A program made the translations under genes and the position numbers. A stretch of DNA of 64,000 nt from Algoriphagus ratkowskyi (GTDB lineage Bacteria > Bacteroidota > Bacteroidia > Cytophagales > Cyclobacteriaceae). Each line of letters starts with the position of its first letter. The stretch's first letter is position 1. Below are positions 52,877-62,961 of this stretch, piece by piece. The notes under the pieces are model-generated. The model ran no database searches. It was not told the origin of the DNA and worked only from the letters and a program-made list of their open reading frames with translations. Location of the stretch: assembly GCF_002150505.1 (NCBI RefSeq), contig NZ_MSSV01000006.1, positions 62,001 to 126,000 on the forward strand, read 5' to 3'.

Positions 52877-54052
52877 TTAGGTTGGCACCTTTTCAAATTT
52901 GACTTTTTCAGGAACATTTTTTATCTGCTTTTTACCTGACAGAGTCTCAAAAACTTCCAAATACTGATCCGTTACAAAATCCCAATTGTAGCGCTGGATA
53001 AGCCCTTCTCTAGCAATCGATCTGAAATACGCCATTCTTTCAGTACTACTTTCAGAAGCTTCCACTATATCTTGAACTGACTCGGTTGTCTTTTTAAAAT
53101 ACCATCCATGCTTACCATCTTGTAGCATTTCCTGATTAAATGGCGTGTCCAAGGCTAATATAGCGCATCCAAAGCCTAGTGCTTTTAACATAGCTGGATT
53201 AGTTCCCCCATATTCGTGGCCATGGAAGTATGCAAAGCAATGTGAATACCAAGCTGCTAATTCTTCCTGATCAGTAACATATCCTAAAAAAAGTAGTCTA
53301 TCATCTTCTTTATTTTTCAAGATAGTCGCGTAGTCGTCTTCGAAAGGAACATCACCCACTATTACAAGCTTTCGTTTAGTATCTGATTTTAAGAAGCCTT
53401 CTATAATAAGATCAGCGTTATTGTCAGGGATAAGTCTGCCTACAATAAGGAAATAATCATGTGATTTTAGCCCCCATCTCTCAATAGGTTCAGGATCTGA
53501 ATCAATTCGTGGATTAGCTCCGTAAGCGATTACCTTCGAATCAGCATCAAATAACTCCTTGTAGACGCGTTGCATCTCATCAGAATCATTAATAATTTGA
53601 TCATATAACTTTGTCGCCATTTTAGACGCCCAGAAAAAATACTTCGATCCAAAACCTTTCCATTTAGGTCTCAACCACTCTAATCCATCAACATTGATTA
53701 CAGTCTTTTTCCTAAAAAATCTAGAAATCACGCCAAAAGGTCCATTTGCGCTATTAACCACAAAAATGACGTCTACATCAGAGAAGCACGCGTGAACCAT
53801 AGAAAAGAAACTATGTGACAATTGAGTCAATTGTTTAGATTCAATAGCCGGAGTATATATACATTCAATACCGTTCACAAATCTTGGCTTCAGAGGAAAT
53901 AGAGCTCTATGATTATATACTCTCACATGTACTCCTCTCTTTACTAAACGCTCTCCTAATTCTCTAATCAATGTATCGTATCCACCGTAAACATAAGGAT
54001 ACCCTTTAGCACCCATTATGGCTACTTTTAATTTTTTCTTAGCTGTTGCCAT
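52877..54052 (-). CDS. Glycosyltransferase with DUF1972 domain (GT4 type)
   Basis: 391 residues. N-terminal DUF1972 with VAIMGAKGYPYVYGGYDTLIREL, VYNHRALFP and VDGLEWLRPKW; C-terminal GT4 half with DYFLIVGRLIPDNNADLIIEGF and the acidic loop HGHEYGGTNPAMLKALGFGCAILA. Resembles rhamnosyl- or galactosyltransferases of capsule loci. It overlaps the upstream GT4 gene by 25 bases. Last gene of the exopolysaccharide operon; no terminator was found in the 68 bases before OsmC. Confidence 0.93.
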   Translation of the reverse strand: MATAKKKLKVAIMGAKGYPYVYGGYDTLIRELGERLVKRGVHVRVYNHRALFPLKPRFVNGIECIYTPAIESKQLTQLSHSFFSMVHACFSDVDVIFVVNSANGPFGVISRFFRKKTVINVDGLEWLRPKWKGFGSKYFFWASKMATKLYDQIINDSDEMQRVYKELFDADSKVIAYGANPRIDSDPEPIERWGLKSHDYFLIVGRLIPDNNADLIIEGFLKSDTKRKLVIVGDVPFEDDYATILKNKEDDRLLFLGYVTDQEELAAWYSHCFAYFHGHEYGGTNPAMLKALGFGCAILALDTPFNQEMLQDGKHGWYFKKTTESVQDIVEASESSTERMAYFRSIAREGLIQRYNWDFVTDQYLEVFETLSGKKQIKNVPEKVKFEKVPT

Positions 54053-55176
54053 AAATGGTTTTCAATGTTCTCACTAAAACTATCTAAACTGAATTCGTTC
54101 ATTACACGAATTCTTCCCGAATTTCCAAAAGTCTCTCTAAGCTCAGGATCCAAAATTAACTTAATTAATGCATTTACTCCTTCGTCAAGATCATTAATTG
54201 AAATTAAATATCCAGTTTTTCCATCTATAACCATTTCAGAAGATCCTCCCGAGCGTGTAGCTACAACTGGACAGCCAGCTGCCATTGCTTCCAAAATAAC
54301 TGTTGGTAATGAATCAGGTAAAGAAGAAGGCAAAACGAAAATATCAGAACCTTTTAAAATTGAAGCAACATCCTTTCTAAATCCAAGATTCGAAACACAA
54401 TTTTCAAGCCCATTTTCAAGAATAAACTTGTTCATCTCTATCTCTATGCTTTCATAACCTGGATATGGATCGCCAACTAAAACAAAATGGCAGTGTGGAT
54501 AAGTAGAGCTAATTTCTCTAGCCAAATTTAGGAAAAATAACTGCCCTTTTCCTGGATTTATTCTTCCTACCATAGTTATAACCAAGCTATTTTCGGGAAT
54601 AGATAGTTCCTGCAGACTTTTTTCTGATTGATTCAAAAATACCTCATAAGGTAATCCATTGTGGATAACTTCAGGAATTGCTTTCTTTAATCGCTTATCC
54701 CAAAGGTTCTTCACAGCTTCAGACACCACTATTGGTGATGGAGTTGTGTTGTCCAGCATTTTTGTCAAAAGTCTAATTAATGGAGAAGAGCCAAGAAGCA
54801 TCTCATGAATATGCCAAATATGTGGCAACTTGTTCCATTTTGCCCACTGAGCCCCTACCACCACTGCAAGCGTATTGGAATAAACCAAGTCAAAATTAAA
54901 TTCAGTATGTAGCTGATCCAAAAATCTATAGGCTGTGATATTCTTACCAATTCTGTTTATTACACCGGATGGGTTTACATATTTTCGCCGTAGGATGCCG
55001 AGATTCTGGATACGAACAGCAATTCCTAAGTCATCTAGATAGGACTGTAGCGGACCGGGTTCCGACAAAACAACCACTGGAGTTAATCCAGCATTTTTAT
55101 AAATTTTCACTACTTCAATCAGAATTCTGGATGAACCATAAAGGTCTGATGAACTATTAAGGAAGAGTACTGTCAA
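54028..55176 (-). CDS. GT4-family glycosyltransferase
   Basis: 382 residues. GT-B fold: N-terminal LFLNSSSDLYGSSRILIE with the acceptor side, C-terminal nucleotide-sugar side with VITMVGRINPGKGQLFFLNL and the EX7E-like PDSLPTVILEAMAAGCPVVATRSGGSSE. Sugar and linkage unknown. AT-rich relative to housekeeping genes. 14 bases from the upstream GT4 gene. Confidence 0.93.
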   Translation of the reverse strand: MTVLFLNSSSDLYGSSRILIEVVKIYKNAGLTPVVVLSEPGPLQSYLDDLGIAVRIQNLGILRRKYVNPSGVINRIGKNITAYRFLDQLHTEFNFDLVYSNTLAVVVGAQWAKWNKLPHIWHIHEMLLGSSPLIRLLTKMLDNTTPSPIVVSEAVKNLWDKRLKKAIPEVIHNGLPYEVFLNQSEKSLQELSIPENSLVITMVGRINPGKGQLFFLNLAREISSTYPHCHFVLVGDPYPGYESIEIEMNKFILENGLENCVSNLGFRKDVASILKGSDIFVLPSSLPDSLPTVILEAMAAGCPVVATRSGGSSEMVIDGKTGYLISINDLDEGVNALIKLILDPELRETFGNSGRIRVMNEFSLDSFSENIENHLWQQLRKN

Positions 55177-55190
55177 CGGTGATTCGATTG

Positions 55191-56309
55191 TTATTTCTTA
55201 AGGATTACATTTTGAAATCCCTCAATAAACTTCTGCGCAGTGAATTTTTTTGTTTGCTCAAGGCCCTCAAGGATCATAGTATTCTTCTGCGAATTATCTG
55301 ACGACAAAATTATCATTTTTTCAATCAAATCTTGCTGATTGCCAGTTTGGAATGCTAGACCTGCTCCACCGGCAACTTCCATCAAAGCGGACTGATCTGA
55401 GTGAATTACAGGTATCCCCATGCCCATTGCTTCTATGATTGGAATTCCAAATCCTTCGTTTTCAGATGGGAATACGTAGGCAAAAGCATTTTTGTACAAG
55501 GCTTTCACCCGGTTGTCAGTTACATATCCAGTCTGAACAACTTTACCTTGAAGTCCCAGTTCCTCAATCAGTTTTTCTACAACTGGGTAATCATTCATTT
55601 GGACACTTTGGCCAGCTCCACCAGCCAAGACAAGCTTATAATCTGTTTTTGTTTTATGGAGAAATTGATGAAAAGCGTGAACTAAGAGAGGTATGTTTTT
55701 GCGCTTATCGAATGTCCCAATGTGCAGAAAGTAGGGATGACTTACCACACCTATTTCATCTAAAAAACTTGCATCTAACCCATTATCCATTGTTTTCGGC
55801 GCTTGATAAATAACAGAAATTGGATGTTTCTTACCTAGGTGTTTTTCAAGGGCAGTTTTGGAATATTCAGTCGTGGTGATTAACGTCGTATTTTCCTTAA
55901 GCCCTTTCTTGATCAAATTTAAAAAGTAAGTTCTCCACCACTTTGGGTAATTCTGTGGCATCTGCCAAAAAAATGCATCATGAATTACCGTCAGTCTTCG
56001 ACAGGACAAGCTTGCCACTGGAGAAACAAAATCAGGACAAATCAGCACATCAGGCTGATATTTTTTCACCATATCCGGCAGTTGAAACTCCTTCCATCGA
56101 AAGTAGTCCAAATGATAATTAAGTCGCTGAATTTTGGATTGAGGACCTTTGAAAGTCTGATCTGCACTTTGAGATTTAGGGTCGTGGGAGAAAATCCATT
56201 CTATCTCTGGATGTGGATAAGCGATTGCTGCATGCGCCAGTTCCATCATATAGGTCTTGATACCAGTGGTGGCGACGTTGAGATATTGTAGATCCAGGAG
56301 GACTTTCAT
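55191..56309 (-). CDS. GT4-family glycosyltransferase
   Basis: 372 residues from the ATG at 56309, a normal family start (MKVLLDLQYLN); an in-frame start at 56333 is less likely. Motifs: VLICPDFVSPVASL, YFLHIGTFDKRKNIPLLVHAF and the EX7E segment FGIPIIEAMGMGIPVIHS. Sugar unknown. 155 bases of AT-rich intergenic DNA separate it from the upstream methyltransferase. Confidence 0.93.
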   Translation of the reverse strand: MKVLLDLQYLNVATTGIKTYMMELAHAAIAYPHPEIEWIFSHDPKSQSADQTFKGPQSKIQRLNYHLDYFRWKEFQLPDMVKKYQPDVLICPDFVSPVASLSCRRLTVIHDAFFWQMPQNYPKWWRTYFLNLIKKGLKENTTLITTTEYSKTALEKHLGKKHPISVIYQAPKTMDNGLDASFLDEIGVVSHPYFLHIGTFDKRKNIPLLVHAFHQFLHKTKTDYKLVLAGGAGQSVQMNDYPVVEKLIEELGLQGKVVQTGYVTDNRVKALYKNAFAYVFPSENEGFGIPIIEAMGMGIPVIHSDQSALMEVAGGAGLAFQTGNQQDLIEKMIILSSDNSQKNTMILEGLEQTKKFTAQKFIEGFQNVILKK

Positions 56310-56464
56310 TCTAAGCATTCGAGCATTATACAAAAATTATTAATTACTATTCCAGAGCTAAGGAATTTGATCATGGAAAAGCGTGTATTTTGACGCCTCA
56401 ATTCTCCACACATTTTTACCTATTAATTTTACAATTACTTCTAGATCATCAGAAGCCATACTAT

Positions 56465-57370
56465 TTATTTAAGTTTGAAGTAAAAGCAAGCTTGATCACC
56501 TATCTTCATTTTATTATATTCAATTGACTTTCTTTTAAAGTTATTTAATTCTTGCTGCGAAAATTCCTCAGTAATATTAAGTCCATTAAGTATTTTTCCT
56601 CTTTTATATAATTCTGTTCCCCAAAATTGACATTCGAAACTGTCAAACTTTATACTATACAGGTCTAGATCAAATTTAGTTGCAAGGATTTGTAATGATT
56701 TCGTGTTTGGTATAAATAGATGTCTAGGTGCGTCTAACTGAAACCAAAACTCTCGAGATTCCTTCCAAACTTGGCCATCTGTAACTGGAACTCTAATTAG
56801 TGCCTTGCCTCCTGGATTTAGTATTGTAACCAATTTCTCAAAAACCCGAACAGGATTTGAAATATGTTCAAATGCATGATGGAACATTACAATATCATAT
56901 TTTTCATTTATGTCATAATAGTCCATTTTCTTTAATTGGATTCTTTCAGAGTATTTATCTTCCAATAAAAATGGATCATAACCATGAAGATTTTTAAAAC
57001 CATTATATGAAAGCTCTTCAAGTAGCTGTCCGTTCCCACACCCTATATCTGCAATTTTACTATTCTCATTTCCTTGTAGTGTTTGAAGCCACTCAAAGTA
57101 TACAGGTGGACTTAGGCTAATTCCTAGTTTAAAAAGTAAATATCTAATTCGCTTAGACCATTTACGCAGCCCTTTGCTTGTATTGAAATTCACTAGTGAG
57201 TAGTAATTAGAAGGGTAGTATTCGCCCATATCCAGAGGTATATCCAATAAAAATAGACCTTTACAATTTTCACATTCTAAATATTCGAATGACCCGCCCA
57301 TCCCAAACATTCGTTCTTTCGCTGTAGTTTTTCTGAATGACGTTGACCCACAGATTTCACATGAATTCAT
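56465..57370 (-). CDS. SAM-dependent methyltransferase with N-terminal Zn-ribbon-like motif
   Basis: 301 residues. CxxC pairs at the N-terminus (CEICGS and ECENCKG) resemble a zinc ribbon. Then a class I methyltransferase core with KIADIGCGNGQLLEEL as motif I and HHAFEHISNPVRVFEKL. Probably methylates a sugar or glycolipid intermediate. Strikingly AT-rich with an unusual start to the protein, as in transferred sugar genes. Paired with the next methyltransferase of the same design. Confidence 0.88.
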   Translation of the reverse strand: MNSCEICGSTSFRKTTAKERMFGMGGSFEYLECENCKGLFLLDIPLDMGEYYPSNYYSLVNFNTSKGLRKWSKRIRYLLFKLGISLSPPVYFEWLQTLQGNENSKIADIGCGNGQLLEELSYNGFKNLHGYDPFLLEDKYSERIQLKKMDYYDINEKYDIVMFHHAFEHISNPVRVFEKLVTILNPGGKALIRVPVTDGQVWKESREFWFQLDAPRHLFIPNTKSLQILATKFDLDLYSIKFDSFECQFWGTELYKRGKILNGLNITEEFSQQELNNFKRKSIEYNKMKIGDQACFYFKLK

Positions 57371-57396
57371 AAAGTAAATTGTTGAATTTTATCATT

Positions 57397-58272
57397 TTAT
57401 TTTATACACACAATCCACTGATTTACCTGAAATGCATTCTGCACTAATCGGTTTAATTTTTTCTTCAAGGGCATTTTATACCTGATCAGATTGCTAAATT
57501 TCTCTCCGAAGTTATGGGTGTAGTGGTCAATTGCTTTTAATCCTTGCTCTTCGCAAATTTCTTTAAGTAATTTTTTAGGGAAAATAAAGGTGTGCTCCAA
57601 TCCATCAATCACATCTGGTATGTCCATGCTTAGCAATCTCGACCAGCGATGAAAGCGGTACAAATTACTGGACATATTTGGGGTTCCAATTGCGAGATGT
57701 CCCCCTGGCTTCAAGATTCTCTTCATTTCTGAAATGTAAGCTTTCGGGTCTAATACATGCTCGATCACATGTGAAATGTGGATAAAGTCAAAGTAGTTTT
57801 CAGGGTATTTCGCTTCCCAAATATCTCCCTGGAATGTCTCTACTGGAAAATGTTGCTTCACAAAGTTTAAGGCCCCAGTATCAAATTCTGTAGCGAAAAG
57901 TTCACAATTATGTTGATTTGCGTAAGCCAATCCCAAACCCAGTCCACAGCCTACGTCTAAGAATTTGGATCCAGTTTCTAGCTTTTTTAGAAATCTAGCT
58001 TCCTTTTTTATTTCAGCTTCCTTTAGCACTGATATTCTACTAAAATGATTCAGTATAAGATTTTTATAATCAACTGATTCATAATGCTCCTTTTCGTAAT
58101 AATTCGTGTAGTAATCTGTCAACTCCTGACTGTCTGCCATGGGATTGGCAAATACCAATTGGCATTTCAAACATTGGACTCTGGATATATGCGGTCCCTT
58201 TCTTCGTGTATCTATCGCAAATCCCTTTAAAATTTCAGATCCACAAATCGGACAGTTTCTATATAAAATCAT
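57397..58272 (-). CDS. SAM-dependent methyltransferase with N-terminal Zn-ribbon-like motif
   Basis: 291 residues. N-terminal CPICGS and QCLKCQLVFANP, then methyltransferase motifs KFLDVGCGLGLGLAY and ISHVIEHVLDPKAYISEM and the post-motif GGHLAIGTPN. Same overall design as the following methyltransferase gene, so a tandem duplication or paired enzymes for one polymer. Its ATG overlaps the polymerase stop (ATGA). Confidence 0.9.
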   Translation of the reverse strand: MILYRNCPICGSEILKGFAIDTRRKGPHISRVQCLKCQLVFANPMADSQELTDYYTNYYEKEHYESVDYKNLILNHFSRISVLKEAEIKKEARFLKKLETGSKFLDVGCGLGLGLAYANQHNCELFATEFDTGALNFVKQHFPVETFQGDIWEAKYPENYFDFIHISHVIEHVLDPKAYISEMKRILKPGGHLAIGTPNMSSNLYRFHRWSRLLSMDIPDVIDGLEHTFIFPKKLLKEICEEQGLKAIDHYTHNFGEKFSNLIRYKMPLKKKLNRLVQNAFQVNQWIVCIK

Positions 58273-59681
58273 AAAACAAAATTATCGTTTCTTCTACTTT
58301 CCAATTTGATTCTAGAATATTCATTGACACTAAGACCAACCATCCACCAGGAAATCCAAGATACGTAGGTGTAGATTTCTACATTGGCAGTAAATAAAGG
58401 GAGTAATAAGCCAGCTTTGACTGTTCCCGCTACAAATGCCATTCTAGCCAGATTAAGGTTATCAGAATTTTTGAAGACATTGATGGAAGTCCAAATTCCT
58501 GTAAAAAGGGTAGCGATATATAGCAGCATTCCTATCCAGCCTAACTGTACTCCGTAAATCAAAAACTGGTTTTCTCCACCTACACGTAATTCATCCGATA
58601 CGCTACCAAAATTCCCGCTCATGGCAAGTCCGATTCCAAATGGGTTGGCTAGCATTGAATCCAACGCCAACACCCATTCTACCACATGACCTATGCTGGA
58701 AGTGTCTGCAAGGGTTAGTGTGTCCACCACAAAGAAGTAAAAATCTTCGGAAGCAAAGATTACTACGTAAGCCACAAACAGTAACAAACTCAAGAAACCA
58801 AAACCTATCAATCTATAGAGTTTGAAAACTAAGGCAACAAAAAATATCATGAGGAAAAAAGCAGCGAACGATGCTCTGGAGGATGCAAAAACTAAGCTTC
58901 CAATACAGCAAAGCATAATGAGCAGATATTTCCATTGATGCGCTCTCTCCGTAGTCAAAAACCAGATTAAACCTGCTGCAAAACCCATTAAGACCGAGCT
59001 AGCAAGTTCTAAAGGATCTGAGAAAAAGCTCCCCAGTCGCTTCATGGCATTAGTAGTCTCAAAAGTCCATGTCAGGTTGTAATTTCCTTCTGGATCGATA
59101 TCATTAAATTCTTGGTTGAAAAGGGCATAACCAGTGAATTGCTGTATATGGGTCCCAAGTAGGAAACTTTCTATCAAATTCATCAAAAAAGCCCCTACAG
59201 CAATCATAAATATGATCTGAAATAGTCGCTTCAGCTCAAAATCCCCAAGGAGAGTATTCCTACCCAATAAATAAATCAAACTTGGCAGCAACATGCTCTT
59301 AAAGTATAAAGCCTTATTGATAAAACTTGCCTGACCTATAGGAAGAAAAAGAAAGATCAAAGCTAGTCCTATAAAAGCCAACATAAACCAGTCGGTGGAT
59401 TGCAGGCGAAATGGATAATTAGCAAGTTTCCGCTGGTAAGTAACAAAAACTAACCCTGAGATCAGGACAATCACTTCCTTGCTGATCTGAAACAAACTCA
59501 CCAGAAGCGTAGATCGAGTTGCCAAGAAAGCAACACTTAGCGAAGTGATGTAAAAGGGTAAAAATGCTGCTAGGAAGAAGATGAAATAGGTCCATTTTCC
59601 TTTGAAAACCATCTGCTGAACTGTCCAGAGAAATCCGGCAGCCACGGCAGATGCGATGAAAAAGAAAAATATTAATGCCAT
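58269..59681 (-). CDS. Wzy-like O-antigen/exopolysaccharide polymerase or ligase
   Basis: 470 residues from the ATG at 59681; a TTG at 59711 is also open but less likely. About eleven membrane helices and a long loop carrying SFFSDPLELASSVLMGFAAG and VFASSRASFAAFF, as in Wzy/WaaL-type (O-antigen ligase) proteins. Its place between glycosyltransferase and flippase genes suggests it joins repeat units. Start overlaps the GT2 stop by 10 bases. Confidence 0.85.
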   Translation of the reverse strand: MALIFFFFIASAVAAGFLWTVQQMVFKGKWTYFIFFLAAFLPFYITSLSVAFLATRSTLLVSLFQISKEVIVLISGLVFVTYQRKLANYPFRLQSTDWFMLAFIGLALIFLFLPIGQASFINKALYFKSMLLPSLIYLLGRNTLLGDFELKRLFQIIFMIAVGAFLMNLIESFLLGTHIQQFTGYALFNQEFNDIDPEGNYNLTWTFETTNAMKRLGSFFSDPLELASSVLMGFAAGLIWFLTTERAHQWKYLLIMLCCIGSLVFASSRASFAAFFLMIFFVALVFKLYRLIGFGFLSLLLFVAYVVIFASEDFYFFVVDTLTLADTSSIGHVVEWVLALDSMLANPFGIGLAMSGNFGSVSDELRVGGENQFLIYGVQLGWIGMLLYIATLFTGIWTSINVFKNSDNLNLARMAFVAGTVKAGLLLPLFTANVEIYTYVSWISWWMVGLSVNEYSRIKLESRRNDNFVL

Positions 59682-60607
59682 ACTTCTGCTTTTTGGAGTG
59701 GTAATGTCCAACCATGCTTGATACCTCTGGCTACTGATTTTAGCTTCTGAAATCTACCTCTCACACAAAAATAGCCCATCCATAGTACAAATCGAGATAG
59801 ATGATAGGTGCTTGCCAAAACTAGTTGTGGACCTCTAGATACACTACGTAGCAGATAAAATTGGTTACGGACATGGTAGTAAAACACGGTTGCACTCAGC
59901 GTTCCTTCAGAATGCTTCTTCTTCGAGGAGGCCCCAGCCTCGTGATAAATTACTGAATCTGCGGCCAACTCAATTGAGTACCCTTTCTCCCGAAAACGTA
60001 AAGACCATTCTACATCCTCGAAATAGGCGAAGTAACTTTCATTTAGAAGACCTACTTCCAAAAGCGCATTTCTTGTGATCAACATGCAGCAACCTGTAGC
60101 CCAGTCTAATTCCCTATTTTTTGCTTGATATTCTTCGGAGGATTTTCGATCGCCCAGTGTTATAGATCTGCAAAGCAATTGATTCCATTTTCCTCCGGCA
60201 CTCCAGATTTTTTTCCGATCATGAAGAAAATAGATTAATGGCTGAACAACCCCAAGATTAGGGCTATTTTGAAATCTCCGGATCATCTGACCCAGAAAAT
60301 CCGGTTCCACCGCCGTATCATTATTCAGGATCATCACATGGGTATAGCCATCATTTAGCGCTTTCTTGATACCTACATTGTTTCCACCGGCAAAACCGAG
60401 ATTAGCAACGTTCTCTATTAAATCAATTTCTGGATAATTAAGCTTTAGCTTTTTTCCTTCATCATTTTGCGAATCATTGTCCACCAGTATCACTTTAAAA
60501 TCGGGAAACTCGACTTTTCTAAGTGATTTTAGACAATCAACGGTAAAAGCATAGCCATTCCAATTCACCAGTATAACCGCTACAGAAGGATCAGGAGTAA
60601 AAGCCAT
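59672..60607 (-). CDS. GT2-family glycosyltransferase
   Basis: 311 residues from the ATG at 60607; upstream in-frame starts would overlap the flippase gene by over 100 bases. GT-A features: SVAVILVNWNGYAFTVDCLKSL, VILVDNDSQND, YTHVMILNNDTAVEPDFL (DxD-like NDT), GCCMLITRNALLEVGLLNESYFAYFEDVEWSLR. The last has the ED-E pattern typical of rhamnosyltransferase-type GT2. C-terminal half has membrane-associated basic helices. Overlaps both neighbours, so translated in a chain. Confidence 0.92.
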   Translation of the reverse strand: MAFTPDPSVAVILVNWNGYAFTVDCLKSLRKVEFPDFKVILVDNDSQNDEGKKLKLNYPEIDLIENVANLGFAGGNNVGIKKALNDGYTHVMILNNDTAVEPDFLGQMIRRFQNSPNLGVVQPLIYFLHDRKKIWSAGGKWNQLLCRSITLGDRKSSEEYQAKNRELDWATGCCMLITRNALLEVGLLNESYFAYFEDVEWSLRFREKGYSIELAADSVIYHEAGASSKKKHSEGTLSATVFYYHVRNQFYLLRSVSRGPQLVLASTYHLSRFVLWMGYFCVRGRFQKLKSVARGIKHGWTLPLQKAEVWH

Positions 60608-61880
60608 GGAAAAGTTTTGGGGTTCTTTTGAATAAAAGTGCCATACATATGATGTATGCGACAATCTCTGTAGATAATATACCGTAGCATAAACCAACTC
60701 CACCAAAATAATAGGTAAGAATAGAAGTTACGATGATCATATACAGGCCCATCATCCAACTTGCCTTGAATAACAGTTGCTTAAGATCTGCCACCAGCAT
60801 CATGGTGATATTGGGGATGTTCAGACAAGAAATGAATATAAGAGGAGACAGGAGTTGCAAATAAGTAACTGATTCGCTGAGCTCAGATCTCGACAATATT
60901 CGAATGATCCAAGGTGCTGCCAAATACGCTGCCGTTGCGATCATTGCTCCTCCGATAAGAACTCTTATATACACTAGTCGCAAGAATCTATGAAAAGAGT
61001 GCTCATCCTTCTTATACAATTTGGAAGCATTCGGAAATATTGCCTGAACGATCATAGATGGAAATAGACGCAATACCATCACCACACGCTCTGCCAGACT
61101 ATACATACCCAAGGTCTCAGCATTTGCAAAAAAGCTCAATATGATCAGGCCACCATTAATGGAAATATGGCTGGCGAGATTACTGAAAAAGAATAAGATA
61201 TTCTCTTTCAAACTAGCCCAAATCGCAGAAAACTGAGGTCGATAAAATCGAATTTGCAAGAAGGTGTGGATGTAAGCTAGTAAAAATAGGTTGATCAGCA
61301 GGCCTGTGAATCCCATCATAAAATTCACCCATTTGCTGAGCTCAGGGCTATGGATAAATAGTACAATCCCCATCAGAAAAAGCAATTTGCTAAAGACATT
61401 AGCAATGCTGATCAGCTTCATTTTTTCCATTCCCTGAAAAAACCAAAGTGGTAAAGTGGCTTCTGAAAAAAGCAGAAATACAGAATACACCAAAATCACC
61501 TGATATTCTTTGAAAAGATTTAGGCCAAATACGCCTACTAGAATAAGGAATGTGGCAAAACCAGCCAGTAGAATTTTGGCAGAGAAGACATTGGAAACCA
61601 GATGGGATAGCGCTTTCTTATCGTTTTGACTGATTGCAACTTCACGTGGAGCGCTCAGATTGTAACCGAATCCCACCATGATATTTAGCAGGATGATGAT
61701 AGAGAGTGCGAGATTCACCAGTCCAAATTGATCCACTCCAATTCCCTGAATCAGCAGGGGCATGGAAATAATGGAAATCAGCACATTGGAGGATTGAATA
61801 ATCGCCAGAAACAAGAAATTCTGAATCGATTTATTCTTGATAATACTGCTGATAGGAATAAGACCGAGTTTTTCTAGCAT
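60591..61880 (-). CDS. Wzx-type polysaccharide flippase
   Basis: 429 residues with about twelve membrane helices and the start NKSIQNFLFLAIIQSSNVLISIISMPLL, fitting the MATE/PST flippase fold. Moves the lipid-linked repeat unit across the inner membrane. A conserved FGYNLSAPREVAISQND loop supports it. The gene is 13 bases after the Wzz gene and overlaps GT2 by 17. Confidence 0.92.
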   Translation of the reverse strand: MLEKLGLIPISSIIKNKSIQNFLFLAIIQSSNVLISIISMPLLIQGIGVDQFGLVNLALSIIILLNIMVGFGYNLSAPREVAISQNDKKALSHLVSNVFSAKILLAGFATFLILVGVFGLNLFKEYQVILVYSVFLLFSEATLPLWFFQGMEKMKLISIANVFSKLLFLMGIVLFIHSPELSKWVNFMMGFTGLLINLFLLAYIHTFLQIRFYRPQFSAIWASLKENILFFFSNLASHISINGGLIILSFFANAETLGMYSLAERVVMVLRLFPSMIVQAIFPNASKLYKKDEHSFHRFLRLVYIRVLIGGAMIATAAYLAAPWIIRILSRSELSESVTYLQLLSPLIFISCLNIPNITMMLVADLKQLLFKASWMMGLYMIIVTSILTYYFGGVGLCYGILSTEIVAYIICMALLFKRTPKLFHGFYS

Positions 61881-61893
61881 GCCAACTTATAGT

Positions 61894-62961
61894 TTAGCTT
61901 TCCTGCACATGCTTATGATACAGTCTTCGGAAATAAACAGCAACTATAGCGAGCATTCCTAGAATCACAGCTCCATAAACCATCCCTTTCACTAAGCGGA
62001 TTTCAGATCGCTCCAATGGAAATCTCGGGGCGTCAATTATTTGGATCAAGGGCGAATTATTTCTGTGATTGACTTTAGCGATTTCAAGATTTTTGACAAC
62101 CTCTTCATACACTGCTCCAGTTGCTCTCACATCTATTTGCTTCTTCTGGGTTTCAACTGTCGCCGATGAGAGTAAGGGATTTGCATTGGGCACACGATCA
62201 GTTGCCGAAGCAAAAGCACCGATGCTTTCATTCAATAGCATGCGTACACTATCAGCCTGTGATTGAAGAATCATCAGATTCTCACTGGTTTTTTTAGTCT
62301 TAGTCTCTCGGTAGAATTCATTCACATTTTCTACCAAATGTTCATTGAACGCTTTTGCGTACGCTTCATCCTTGGACGAAACAGTAACCTGGATTATTGT
62401 TAATTTACGATCAGGCTTAATGACAGAAAGCTGATTTTCTCGAACGAGCTTGGCTATTTCTCTAACTACTGAATCTTGAGAAACGCTGAAGTTTTCTCTA
62501 GAAACAGAAAAGTCCATAGGCGAAATATCCACTTTGGAAGCCCACTTCCTATCGATCTCTTCAAATTCAATAAAGCGATCGATTAGTAGGTGATTTTCAT
62601 CAAAAGGACTTAGCAGTGCCTGATCGAGCATACGGTCGGAGCGATAGAGTTCCATGATATTATCTCCTTGAAATAACCCACTTGTACCACCCATCGATCC
62701 CATATTTACCCCCATCAAAGAAGCTAATCCAGACATTTGCCCTATTCCTCCAGAATCTCCGTCTTCGAGAACAAAAGAAGTGGTAGCTGAGAAAACAGGT
62801 TTTTTATAAATAGAAACTAACGCTCCAAGCCCAAGTCCGATCAGGCCAGCAAGAAGCAGGATTTTCCATTGAGAAATGAAAAAGGCAATCCAGCTGGTGA
62901 AGTTTTGCACGACTTCCTTGATCGTAAATTGATTATCTGTAAAATGTTTCGATCCTGACAT
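61894..62961 (-). CDS. Wzz-type polysaccharide chain-length determinant
   Basis: 355 residues. Two membrane helices (WKILLLAGLIGLGLGALVSIY near residue 40 and YGAVILGMLAIVAVYF near 330) bracket a periplasmic coiled-coil region. Conserved Pro-rich end before the second helix (IIDAPRFPLERSEIRLVKGM). A Gly/Met-rich stretch (MGVNMGSMGGTSGLFQG) is a feature of Bacteroidota members. No kinase domain. Its ATG overlaps the SLBB stop by one base (TAATG). Confidence 0.92.
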   Translation of the reverse strand: MSGSKHFTDNQFTIKEVVQNFTSWIAFFISQWKILLLAGLIGLGLGALVSIYKKPVFSATTSFVLEDGDSGGIGQMSGLASLMGVNMGSMGGTSGLFQGDNIMELYRSDRMLDQALLSPFDENHLLIDRFIEFEEIDRKWASKVDISPMDFSVSRENFSVSQDSVVREIAKLVRENQLSVIKPDRKLTIIQVTVSSKDEAYAKAFNEHLVENVNEFYRETKTKKTSENLMILQSQADSVRMLLNESIGAFASATDRVPNANPLLSSATVETQKKQIDVRATGAVYEEVVKNLEIAKVNHRNNSPLIQIIDAPRFPLERSEIRLVKGMVYGAVILGMLAIVAVYFRRLYHKHVQES

